Assembly: GCF_026210795.1 (NCBI RefSeq)
Contig: NC_089441.1
Location: forward strand, 4,092,001-4,156,000
Length of the DNA stretch: 64,000 bases
Direction of reading: 5' to 3'
DNA from: Rhizophagus irregularis
Taxonomy: Eukaryota; Glomeromycota; Glomeromycetes; Glomerales; Glomeraceae
Part shown: in pieces, positions 46,898 to 57,491 of the stretch
Position numbering within the stretch: position 1 is the first letter of the stretch
Layout of the letters: every line of letters begins with the position of its first letter
Notes under the pieces: model-generated
What the model was told of the DNA's origin: nothing
The model's database searches: none
What the model saw: only the letters and a program-made list of their open reading frames with translations
Made by a program: the position numbers and the translations under genes

Positions 46898-47674
46898 AAG
46901 AAATCTAGTAGTTCATTATTTTTTTTTACTATTCTCATTTTTTTTAAATAAAAGAAATTTTTGTAATATTGAAATAAATACATAAAATAATCAAATTCGT
47001 ATTAATAATATATCGTGTAAAATATGTTTTATTTGCCAGTAAATAATAAAAAAAAATATTTGTAAAGGTTTAACTGGGAAATTTTCGCCTATCAGGAGGA
47101 TATGGGGAAATTTTCGCCCGCTAGAACTCTACGATAATAATCGCCATAAGGTATACATAGTAATCGAACCAGAGACCCGCTGCGATGCGGATTTCCTATC
47201 TCAAACTACTCTACCACATGCGATTATCTGTTTAAGGGATATTTATTGATTACTCTTTATTACTAAATTACTGGATTATTGATTGTGCTATTCCCTAATA
47301 AGGTTTGTACGATCACTGTAAGACCTGTTATGTATGTATATATACATGTTAATTGTTACTGCGTTAAGAGATTGTTAATTTTTTTTTTATCAAAAATTAA
47401 ATGAGAAAACGATTACAGTTATGATAATTGATGATTATAAGGTCAAGGTTACGATAAAAAAATAATTTTTAGAGAATGACATAAATAACAGATTAATAGT
47501 TATATTTTAGCGTCAAATTGTGTTAGTGAAGTTATTACGACATTAACTTATTAACTTGTGAAGTCACATTCTATAAACTTTTAAAACAATATGATATATT
47601 GTAATCTTTATTATAATAAAGGAATAAAAAACATATCAATGTTATCACGGTCTTTTATGTGATATGTACTGTAT
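46898..47674. other. Non-coding stretch with a tRNA-like segment
   Basis: Besides the tRNA-like piece at 47137-47228, no gene is seen. TGGGGAAATTTTCGCC-like words occur twice at 47070-47120. Confidence 0.4.
47137..47228 (-). other. tRNA-like segment (possible tRNA pseudogene or SINE head)
   Basis: The minus strand has TGGTAGAGTAG, a perfect RNA polymerase III A box, and GGTTCGATTAC, a B box with one mismatch, about 45 nt apart. ATAATCGC near one end pairs with GCGATTAT at the other. The T stem and D stem do not pair properly, so a working tRNA is unlikely. Confidence 0.3.
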
Positions 47675-49349
47675 TTATGAAAAAAGATGGAGTTTTAAAG
47701 AGCTAGCAATGTTTCTTCCGCTACGGGAAGGAATTTCTAGATCTTCTGTAATAACATCTAACTCCTTAACCTTTTCTTTGATATTTGCGCTTTCAGTTTC
47801 AACCCAGACTATTTTGAAGCATTTTCTGGAGAATTCTATTAATTTATCTAGTGAAGTTTCCGATAATTTTGTAAAATCGATGGCTGAAACGTATCGGCTT
47901 AAGATTCTCTTTAAAACCACCTCACGTGATATGAAGTTGTTTACTTCCTCGTCGGTAGGATCTGAACTTTCCGTATATTCACTTTAATAGAAAAAAATTT
48001 TAAATCATTAAATCATTGTAGTAAAAACAACATAACGATATGAACGTATCGATCACCTTTCTACAATTTGTCGAAATTCTTTTACTAATGTTGAAAGTAC
48101 ATTTTTCAATTGATATCGATAGTCGGAAAATGATTTACGATATCGTTCGTTAATTGACTTCGCCACGCTTTGATAAGCATCATGCCCAAAAATTTTTTGT
48201 GTTATTTTATCAAACGCATGATCGGGCGGATTTCTAGTTCGCAAAAAAAGACATTTCATTTCTTCGTCAATAAGACGATAATTATCCTAAATAGTAATAA
48301 TATCAATAATACATAATACATCAGTAATTCTGCTGTGTAATAACGATTGTTCTTAATTGGTAAGAATGTAACAACCAAAATAAGAAATGGACTTTACGTT
48401 GTCAGATGATGACGAAGTCGAGGTGGTTAGTGGCAAATTTGTTGATGGCTGCTTCGTCGAGGCATCAAGCATTTTGTTTGCCAAATGTAGCACACTTGGA
48501 TGTAAGACCAACCAATTGCAAATTTGCAATTGATTGGTCATTGCGCCAAACTGAACCGGAATTTCTTCTTCACTCTCTAGAAGTAATATTAAATGAGAAT
48601 AAAATTATATTCATTAATTATGTTCAGATTTTATGTTTTACCGCTTTCATCATTTTCATTTTCTTCTTGTTCTTTATCTTGCTCTCTCCTATCTCTCTCC
48701 CTCTCTTCTTTCTCTCTTCTTTCTTTTTCTTCTTTCTTTTTCTTTTTCTTTCTTTCTTTCTTTTTCTTTCTTTCTTTCTTTTCTTTCTTTTCTTTTTCTC
48801 TTCTCTCTTTATCTCTCCTCTCCATCTCTTTCTTCTCATTTTCTCTTCTTTCTTTTTCAATATTTCTTTCTTCTTGCTCTGGAAGCATATCTTCATTATA
48901 ACGAAGTAAATTTATTTTTAAATAAATTCGCAGAAATATCATTTCAATTGAATAATAAAACAATTATTATAAGGTATTTACCCAAAATAATTCTTTCAAT
49001 ATCATCATCTTGTCTATTATTACCTTCTCCAATATCTACATCTTGTCCATGTAAATTATCTTGTTCATGTTCACTTCCTTCCTCTCTCCTTTCATCTCTT
49101 TCCTTATTATAATCACGTGAAGAGTTGGCAACATATGTACGAATAGTTTTTGTAGTCTTTGCAGCTTTTGTTGCCTTGTCTTTTAGGTATCATTATAATA
49201 GTATTAGGCGCAATTACTATATAAAATTTCAAATCAAAAATATAATTTTATTACCTTTTCCTGTTACTCCTCTGCGTTTGTCACGATAAACAAACAAGAT
49301 GGTACTTATTGGTATTGTGCTAGTAGCAACGTAAAGAAATAGGTGATTC
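47675..49349 (-). CDS. Family member E: Lys/Glu coiled coil plus shared C-terminal domain
   Basis: Six exons fit, all with GT..AG and matching phases: 49349-49255, 49179-48982, 48878-48642, 48576-48398, 48286-48057 and 47981-47675, about 415 residues. A further 5' exon is probably missing, since the first listed exon has no Met and follows a CAG acceptor. It opens with a hydrophobic, possibly membrane-spanning stretch (HLFLYVATSTIPISTILFVY) and a basic flank. Then come an acidic exon and a long charged coil (RRENEKKEMERRDKERREKE). The shared domain follows: EEMKCLFLRTRNPPD, HDAYQSVAKSINERYRKSFS, and at the end LEIPSRSGRNIASSLKL. The VAKS and LFLRTRN blocks equal those of member C. Function unknown; this copy looks intact. 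Confidence 0.75.
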
Positions 49350-49394
49350 CTGACGAAACGAATACAGCATTATCTTTATTTATTTATAGAGATT

Positions 49395-49869
49395 TCTCCT
49401 AATATTAAGAAAAATTACATCGCGACCGCAAAGACATAAAAGGAAATTGGGTTAGCATTCTTAAAAAAAATGTTCATGGTTACATTAAATCTTGGATAGT
49501 TGATCGGAAGAATTTGTTAATGGTTACATCGATTCTTTATGAAGAAAATTTTGGGAAAATTTGATGTCTTAACGGTTACATGTAAAGAAATTATATATGA
49601 GTATCGTAACTGTAGGACATAAACGGAAATTTGGCCAACAAAATTTTCAAATTATTGGAATAATTGATCGGGAAAATCCTTAATGGGTATATTAGCTCTT
49701 TGTCCGCAGAACATTAATGGTAATTTCGAGCAATATTAACGGTTACAAGTAAAGAAGCTATATATGAATATCGTGATCGCAGGACATAAACGGATTTTCG
49801 GGATAATTGATCAGGAGAAAAAATTTGTTAATGGTTACATAATCAGGGTTGAAGAATTATACTGTACGT
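49395..49869 (+). repeat. Dispersed repeat field, left part
   Basis: Units carry GGTTACAT, TCGTGATCGCAGGACATAAA and TTGATCGGAAAAATT-like words at 100-170 bp intervals. The last 95 bp are repeated almost exactly at 55016-55110. The array is cut at 49870 by the hAT element. Confidence 0.75.
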
Positions 49870-50234
49870 TATACATGGCCTGGTAATTCAGTATTTTCGT
49901 ATAAATACGTAATTCGTAATCCTGGTAATTAATTACCAGATTACTTGAAAAATACGTAAATACGTAATTATTTACGTATAACGTAATTATTTATATATGA
50001 CGTAATTAAATTAATATAAATATATATATATAATTAATAGATAATATAGTGCGAAATTATTTTGATCAACTTCCAAATTAATAAAACTATCTAAACCATA
50101 AATAGTAATTTATTTATTAAGTAAAAAAACTATAAAAAGTAATCATTCATTTTTTTTTTAACATTTAAAAAAGAATTTATAATTCTTTCGCGTTATAATA
50201 TACTTCTTTTAAATCTTTTTAAGATATTTTAAAT

Positions 50235-52616
50235 ATGGATGACAGTAATGATAATCAAAATACAATTATTAATCAAAATAAAAAAAAACGTGGTCGTCCA
50301 AAAACTGATATTTGGGATTATTTTAAGGAAGGGCCAAGAAATAGAGGGCATTGTTCAGCAGAATGTAATTTTTGTGGCTGGAAACAACAAGTAGGTCAGC
50401 CTATTGAAATGCAAGGACATATTGCTTTAAATTGTTTAAAGGTATCACCTGAAGTAAAGTCTTTATTCCTGGAAAAAGTAAAAAATAATGGACATCTCGG
50501 TTATAATAAAAAAAATTAAAATTAGCCACAATCAGCCAAAAATAGATGAGATATTTGATTCAACCAAAATTGATCAAGCTTAAAATTGAAATGGCAAATC
50601 GTGCTATTGTAAAATTTTTTGCTTGCTGCGGTATCCCTTTTCATATAATTGAAAACCCTTTTTTCATTGATCTTCTTCGTACATTATGTCCGGGATATAA
50701 TCCACCATGTAGACAAACTCTTACAGAAGATATGCTTAATGCGGAAATTTCACATGTTATTACTGAAATAAATCTTAAATTAAATAATGAAAAAAATCTT
50801 ACATTGGGTACGTAATAATAATTTATTATAAAATATAATAAATTAAATTATTAATTGTAATTTCTTAATTTTTAAAGGAGTAGATGGTTGGACGAGTACT
50901 AGTGGACAATCACTTTATGCATTTGTTATTATTACTGGTGAAAGAAAAGAATATATTCACTCAGTTCAAAATTTATCAAACTATTCACATACGGGAGAGT
51001 TTTTAGCAAATAAAATAATTGAGGTAATTGAAAATGTTGGAGTTACAAAATTTGCAGGAATAGTATCAGATAATGCATCTACAATGGTCATGGCAAAAAA
51101 GCTAGTTAACGATCGATATGGATTTATAATGCCAATTCGGTGCATTGCACATCATATAAATCTATTAACCAATGATATTTGTAAATTAGAGTTTGCCCAA
51201 TCAATATTAAAAAAATGTATGAAATTAGTTCATTTTTTTAAAGCATCTCATCGGGCAGGTGCAGAATTAACAGATGAAATAAAGGAAAATATGGTTAAAG
51301 GTGGTAAATTAAAGGGGTATTGTCAAACGAGATGGATGACTGCATGTGATTGTGTTTCTTCAGTTTTAAGATGCGAAGAAGCTCTAAAAAATGTTGGTAT
51401 TTATTGATTATTTTTAATTATTTATTTTTAATTAATTTTAATAAATTTATCTAATTTTAGATAGCAAATAATAACCCGAATTACCTAAAGCAAAATATCA
51501 AAGAAATTATTACGAGGCGTTTTTTTATGGATATTGAAGAATTACAATTAATTCTTAAGCCAATAAAAGAAGCCATCAAATATTTAGAAATGAAAAATGC
51601 AACGTTAGCAGATTGTTTCTTACAATTAATAAAATTGTCATATTCAATCAAAAGCTTATCAGAAACTCATACTACTTTTCGACAACAATGCATTAAAGCA
51701 TTTAATAAAAGGTGGATGCAGTTCGATTTTAGGTTATATATGTTAGCCTATTTACTTCACCCACTATACCGTGGTACGTATTTGATAAAATAAAATGATG
51801 ATTTTTACCTTATTTAACAATTAATTAATTATTAATTAATTAAAATATCATAGGTAAAGGATTCCGAAATCAAGTATGCCGTAAAGTAGTTTATTGGGCA
51901 ATTGAAAATATATGGATAAAAATGGGAGGCGGAGAAAATTCCAGTTCCAAATTAATTGGGCAAATTGCTGCTTTTCGTGATAATCTTCCTCCTTATAATG
52001 ATGAATTTGTTCCTAAATATTATACAGTTGAGCGTTGGTGGAGTTATGTAGAACAAGATGAAGGAGAAGAAAATTTTATCCAACAACTTGCATTAAAAAT
52101 ATTTTCAATAACTCCACACAATGCAGGATGTGAGAGAATATTTTCCGTGATGGGTTGGTATATGAATAAAAGGAGAACACGGTAAATATTTATTTTATTG
52201 TTGCTAGTTATTAATTTTTTTTTTGAATTTTAAATTTTAAGTAATTCCTTTCAATTAGATTAAGTGTGAATCATTTACAAAATCTTACGAAACTTCACAC
52301 ATATTATGTTTCAAACGCGAAAACTGAATTAAAGTATACGGCTAGAGATATGAATGTCAAGAATGATGAAGAGTTTTATCAATTGGTAAGAAATGGTATA
52401 TATCAAAATATTAATGATGAAATTGGAGAGGAAGAATTAGATAATGAAGACGAAGATTATGGTGATACAGAAGACGAACTTGTTGACATAGAAGAGTATG
52501 AAAAATTTGGGCATAAAAGTAACGATAGTGTTTTACAAAGTGAAAACTATTTTAATTTTGTATCAAAGGAGCTAGTGGAATTATTAAAACTTCAGGGAGC
52601 CGCGAGTAGTTATTGA
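50235..52616 (+). pseudogene. hAT transposase (BED finger, DDE core, hATC)
   Basis: Exon 1 has an AT-hook-like NKKKRGRPK and a BED-type finger (CSAECNFCGW ... HIALNC). Then come RAIVKFFACCGIPFHIIENP and FFIDLLRTLCPGYNPPCR. After an intron (GTACGT at 50810 to AAAG at 50877), VDGWTSTSGQSLYAF gives the first Asp, IVSDNASTMVMAKK the second, IRCIAHHINLL the conserved His/Cys helix and YCQTRWMTACD the RW motif. Later exons reach the hATC dimerisation domain: YYTVERWWSYVEQD then ITPHNAGCERIFSVMG, with the catalytic Glu. Four introns of usual size fit. Breaks are slight: one or two single-base frame changes in A-runs near 50510 and 50580. This suggests a fairly young, recently lost copy. Confidence 0.85.
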
Positions 52617-52999
52617 ACCCGTAAATGTTGATCATATTGTTGACCACGGTAACGAAAATTTCGATATAGAGAAATTATTAGACCAACAATTTAGTGAAGA
52701 TGATGATGTTAACGTTTAGATAGTCCATAACTCATATTCATTTGTTGTATATTTTGATTTGTTTTATTTCTTTCAAAATTTTGAATAAAAGCTTCTAACA
52801 ATTTTGCGTTCTAACATGAAGAATTTCTTCTTAATTTATTTTAAAGACAATAATTTAATACATTATTTCATTTAATTTATTTTTAACAATTTTGTATAAT
52901 TTTACTAATGTTTAACAGTTTTTATTTAATGCTTAACGAAATAGATTAATAATATTTAATGATCTAATTTAACAATTTACTTTAATAATGCTTAAGATT

Positions 53000-54055
53000 T
53001 TCAGAAACTGAAATCTACAAAAAAATAAAAAGAAAGAAACGTACGTTTCTTCAAATTTCAAAAGAATCTGCTCTCATACACGTACTTGTGTTCTAAGAAA
53101 CCGAATCTACAAAAAATAAGAAACGTTAGTACGTTTCTTCAAAGTAAATTTCAAAAGAACCCGCCCCTATACACGTACCCGCGTTTCTTCAAAATAAATT
53201 TCAAAAGAACCCGCCCCTATACACGTACCCGTGTTCTTAGAAACTGAAATCTACAAAAAAAAATAAAAAGAAAGAAACGTTAGACGTTTCTTCAAAGTAA
53301 ATTTCGAAAGAATCCCGCATACACGTACTTGTGTCTTGTGTTCTAAACCGAAATCTACAAAAAAATAAAAGGAAAGAAACGTTAGTACGTTTCTTCAAAG
53401 TTAATTTCGAAAGAACCCGCCCCTATACACGTACCCGTGTTCTTAGAAACCGAAATCTACAAAAAAATAAAAAGAAAGAAACGTTAGACGTTTCTTCAAA
53501 GTAAATTTCGAAAGAATCCCGCATACACGTACTTGTGTCTTGTGTTCTAAACCGAAATCTACAAAAAAATAAAAAGAAAGAAACGTTAGTACGTTTCTTC
53601 AAAGTAAATTTCGAAAGAACCCGCCCCTATATATGTACCCGTGTTCTTAGAAACCGAAATCTACAAAAAATAAAAAAGAAACGTTAGTACGTTTCTTCAA
53701 AATAAATTTCAAAAGAACTCGTCCCTATATATGTACCTGTGTTATAAAAAACCGAAATCTACAAAAAATAAAAAAGAAAGAAAACGTTAGTACGTTTCTT
53801 CAAAGTAAATTTCAAAAGAACCCGCCCCTCTACACGTACCCGTGTTATAAAAAACCGAAATCTACAAAAAAATAAAAAGAAAGAAACGTTAGTACGTTTC
53901 TTCAAAGTAAATTTCAAAAGAATCCGCGCATACACGTACCCGTGTTCTTTATAGAAACCGAAATCTACAAAAAATAAAAAGAAAGAAACGTTAGTACGTT
54001 TCTTCAAAGTAAATTTCAAAGAGCCCGCCTCCATATACTTACCCGCAGATTCCTG
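53000..54055 (+). repeat. 102-bp satellite inside the hAT element, about 10 copies
   Basis: ACGTTTCTTCAAAG recurs at about 53283, 53385, 53487, 53590, 53688, 53792, 53893 and 53996, with shorter copies to the left. Each unit has GAAACGTTAGTACGTTTC (a hairpin) and CCGAAATCTACAAAA. Alternate units in 53283-53690 resemble each other more than their neighbours. Confidence 0.9.
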
Positions 54056-54149
54056 GAAGCCGAAACTTATTTATTTATTAAATAAAAAAAATACAATCTA
54101 AAAAAAAAGAGTACATTTTTAATGATTGGAATTGATAATCTAATCAAAT

Positions 54150-54370
54150 CTATTCCGATCAATTACGTAATTACGTACATCGTAAATAATTACGGTAAAC
54201 GTAAATTATTTACGGGTACATTTGATTAATTACGAAGTCATAAATAATTACGTTAAACGTAATTATTTACGGTAAACGTAATTATTTACGAAATACGTAA
54301 TTATTTACGGTAAACGTAATTATTTACGAAATACGTAATTATTTACGTATTTCGAATTACGAATTACGTT
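54150..54370. repeat. Subterminal motif array at the right end of the hAT element
   Basis: ACGTAATTATTTACG and its variants (CGTAAATAATTACG, GGTAAACGTAATTATTTACG) occur about eight times. A smaller set lies at 49905-50000 near the left end. Clustered short motifs next to the ends are known transposase binding sites in hAT elements. Confidence 0.7.
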
Positions 54371-54400
54371 TTTGGCCAATGATTTACCAGGCCATGTATA

Positions 54401-55760
54401 CTGTACGTACTATATTATGCTGTCCTAATACTTAAATAGAGTACATTTTTTATATGTTTAATATATTATATATTTATTTTAATAATTAGGATTGATAATA
54501 AATTATTAACTATTCTTTTAATCTTAATAGAAAAAATATTATATTAAATATTTAACAGTGCAATATTAATGGGCAATGGAAAAATTGCGGTTACATGTAA
54601 GGTGATCGCAGGACATAAAAGGAAATTTAGATTCAGATTTGGGGATAATAAAAATTATTAATGGTTACACATTGATTTTTATCTGCAGCGCATTGATAGA
54701 ATTCAGGGGTAATCTGAAAAATTTGACAGAAATATCGTGATCGCAGGACATAAACAGAAATTTAGATCAAAAAATTGATCAGAAAAATATTTGTCAACAG
54801 TTCTGTTGATTCTTTATCTGCAAAAGATCTTTATCTGCAGCACATTGGTGGAATCTAGGGTAATGATCTGAAAAATTTGACATGAATATCGTAGTCGCAA
54901 TAAATAAATAGAACTTTAGGTCAATAATTGATCAGAAAAAATTATTAATGGTTACATTGATTTTTTATCGCAGCGCATTGATAGAATTCAGGGGTAATCT
55001 GAAAAATTTGACAGAAATATCGTGATCGCAGGACATAAACGGATTTTCGGGATAATTGATCAGGAGAAAAAATTTGTTAATGGTTACATAATCAGGGTTG
55101 AAGAATTATACTGTACGTACTATATTATGCTGTCCTAATACTTAAATAGAGTACATTTTTTATATGTTTAATATATTATATATTTATTTTAATAATTAGG
55201 ATTGATAATAAATTATTAACTATTCTTTTAATCTTAATAGAAAAAATATTATATTAAATATTTAACAGTGCAATATTAGTGCAATGTATACAGTAAATTG
55301 ATGAATTTTGGGCAATGGAAAAATTGCGGTTACATGTAAGGTGATCGCAGGACATAAACAGAAATTTAGATCAAAAAACTGATCGGAAAAAAATTTTGTC
55401 AACAGTTCTGTTGATTCTTTATCTGCAAAAGATCTTTATCTGCAGCACATTGGTGGAATCTAGGTAATGATCTGAAAAATTTGGCATGAATATCGTGGTC
55501 GCAATAAATAAATAGAAATTTAGATCAATAATTGATCGGAAAAAATTGTTAATGATTACATTGATTTTTATCTGCAGCGCATTGACAGAATTTGTTACAT
55601 TAATTCTCTATCTCGGAATTATTTTAAAAAAAAACTTTTACAAGTTGTTGACCCAAATTTCCTTTTATGTAGTGCAGTCACGATATCACAGTCGTAATAT
55701 TATAAAAAAAATTACTTTGTACTTTTTTCCCAAAGAATTCAATTGATATTTTTTTAAAGT
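54401..55760 (+). repeat. Dispersed repeat field, right part, with internal duplication
   Basis: 54401-54620 matches 55111-55345 almost base for base (CTGTACGTACTATATTATGC, AATAATTAGGATTGATAATA, then AAAATTGCGGTTACATGTAA). Units with CGTGATCGCAGGACATAAA and TTGATCAGAAAAA recur through the stretch. Confidence 0.85.
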
Positions 55761-55851
55761 TTGACTGTCCATATCTTATCAGTTACATATAAAAATACCA
55801 CATCTCAGATCAGAGTTTTTAGATTTCTAATAAAAAAAAGTTAGAAAGAAA

Positions 55852-56119
55852 ATGTCCTCTCCCAAACCTAGTAGAGAAGAAACAGGTATAAAAAAAAAAT
55901 ACCTCATATTAATTCATTAAATAACGTATGATAATATTCATATAATTTCTTTCATATATAGATAATACGATATTGATCTCGCTAGACGATCTAATAAAAG
56001 AACAAACCCGATTGAACGATCTTCGCCAAACCAACATTAAAAAGAAACGGCAACGTCCGTCTCGTAACAACCGAACGAAGACCATGGAAGACTGGGCTCA
56101 GATGGTGAAAAAAGTATGA
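55852..56119 (+). CDS. Small basic two-exon protein, 63 residues
   Basis: Exon 1 (55852-55885) encodes MSSPKPSREET and ends at ACAG before GTATAA. Exon 2 (55962-56119) follows a TATATAG acceptor, in phase, and encodes NTILISLDDLIKEQTRLNDL, then RQTNIKKKRQRPSRNNRTKT and MEDWAQMVKKV, then TGA. The 76-nt intron is of the usual size here. The middle is strongly basic (possible nuclear localisation) and preceded by an amphipathic helix. The GC content of exon 2 is clearly above that of its AT-rich surroundings, which supports coding. No known domain was recognised. The gene sits between two oppositely oriented repeat fields. A fragment of a longer gene is the alternative. Confidence 0.55.
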
Positions 56120-56400
56120 TCATTTGATTCTTTAATATTTTGTGATAATTTGAAATATTTAACACTTTAAAATTATTTGTTAGAATTGATATTGCCATTA
56201 TATGAAGTTATATCTCATTACAATACCGCACAATATTACTATATTCACCTTCTTTTCAATTTATTTCAATAAAAAAATAAATCTTATGTAATTTTATAAT
56301 TGTATATATCCGTAAAGCTCACCACTAGTGATTTTATCATAATAATTGATCGTAATAATTTAAAATCATAAAAATCAAAATTTCATATAAACCGGAACAC
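56120..56400. other. Non-coding stretch
   Basis: AT-rich; nothing supportable. Confidence 0.4.
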
Positions 56401-57380
56401 GAATTGCTAACAATTTTTTTCTGATCATTTGTCTTGTCTAAATGTGCTGCGATCATGATATTCTTAAAATGTAATGTCAATTTTTCAGAAAAGCTTTGTT
56501 AACCCAATTTCCGTTATGTCCAGCAGCCTATATAAATTTCTTTACATGTAATCGTCAAAACATCAATCAAGAGCTTTGTTAACCCAAATTTCTATAGTTA
56601 CGATGTTGTTCATTATATAATTCATTAACAGTTAATGTAACTAACTATTAACGAATTTTTTTTCCGATCAATTATCCCAAAATTTGATGATCTAAATTTC
56701 CGCTTATATCTTGCGGTCACAATATTCATATAAATTCCTTTATATATAACCGTTAAAGAAGTCAACTCATCAGATCATTGCCTCAAAATTTCGTCAATGC
56801 ATTGTAAGTAAAGAACCAATGTAGCCATTAAGAAAATTTCCCGATCAATTCAAATTTCCGTTTATGTCCCGCGGTCACAATATTCATACAAAATTTCTTT
56901 GCACGTCAATTTTAGATCATTTTACCAAAATGTACTGTGGACAAAGAACTAACGAATGTAACCATTGACATTTTTTTCTGATCGATTTTCCCAAAATTTA
57001 AGAAATTAGTAATCTAAATTTCCGTTTATGTTCTGCAGTCGCGCACGATATTCATACAAAATTTCTTTGCATGTAACTGTTGTTAACACGTCAATTTTAG
57101 ATCATTTTCTCCAAGATTTCCATTAATGTACTGCGATCCAAGAACTAATGTAACCATTGACATTTTTTTTTCTCGAAATTTCGTGAAATTCGTAATATAA
57201 ATTTCCGTTTATGTCCTGCGGTCACGATTTCATACAAAATTTCTTTACATGTAACCAGATCATTGCCCAAAATTTCCGTTAATGCACCACGGACAAGGAA
57301 CTAATGTAACCGTTAAGAAATTTGTTAACCCAAAATTTCCGTTTATGTGCTATGGTCACGATACTATGATATCCAATTGA
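56400..57380 (-). repeat. Dispersed repeat field, inverted orientation
   Basis: AAATTTCCGTTTATGTCCTG then CGGTCACGAT recurs near 56503, 56870, 57018, 57200 and 57340. It is the reverse complement of the units at 49395-49869 and 54550-55760 (ATCGTGATCGCAGGACATAA). Spacing is about 150-180 bp with deletions. Confidence 0.8.
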
Positions 57381-57491
57381 AAATATTATAAAAGCAGTTA
57401 ATGAATTAAATACACAAACGCGCATGGACATTTTTTAAATTTATGATTTTATTTCATTTTATTATTCCTTATTATAATTATTGTCATAGCC

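Larger units (their letters stand above)
49870..54400 (+). mobile_element. hAT DNA transposon, 4.53 kb, ends and target duplication intact
   Basis: The left end TATACATGGCCTGGTAA and the right end TTTACCAGGCCATGTATA are inverted copies (16 of 17 bases). CTGTACGT occurs at 49862-49869 and 54401-54408, the 8-bp duplication expected of hAT elements. Both subterminal regions are full of CGTAATTATTTACG words (49905-50000 and 54150-54360), likely transposase binding sites. It carries a split transposase gene (50235-52616) and a large satellite block (about 53000-54055). A second copy of the target region without the element lies at 55016-55360. Confidence 0.95.

Noticed and set aside
47137-47228. 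Functional tRNA gene
   Set aside because: A and B boxes are good, but D and T stems do not pair; kept only as a tRNA-like segment.
48406-49112. Several long plus-strand frames rich in Ser, Phe and Leu
   Set aside because: They are reverse-strand shadows of the polypurine coil exon of member E, whose splice phases all agree on the minus strand.
53000-54055. CRISPR-like array of regular repeats
   Set aside because: Units are contiguous 102-bp satellites without unique spacers, inside a eukaryotic hAT element.
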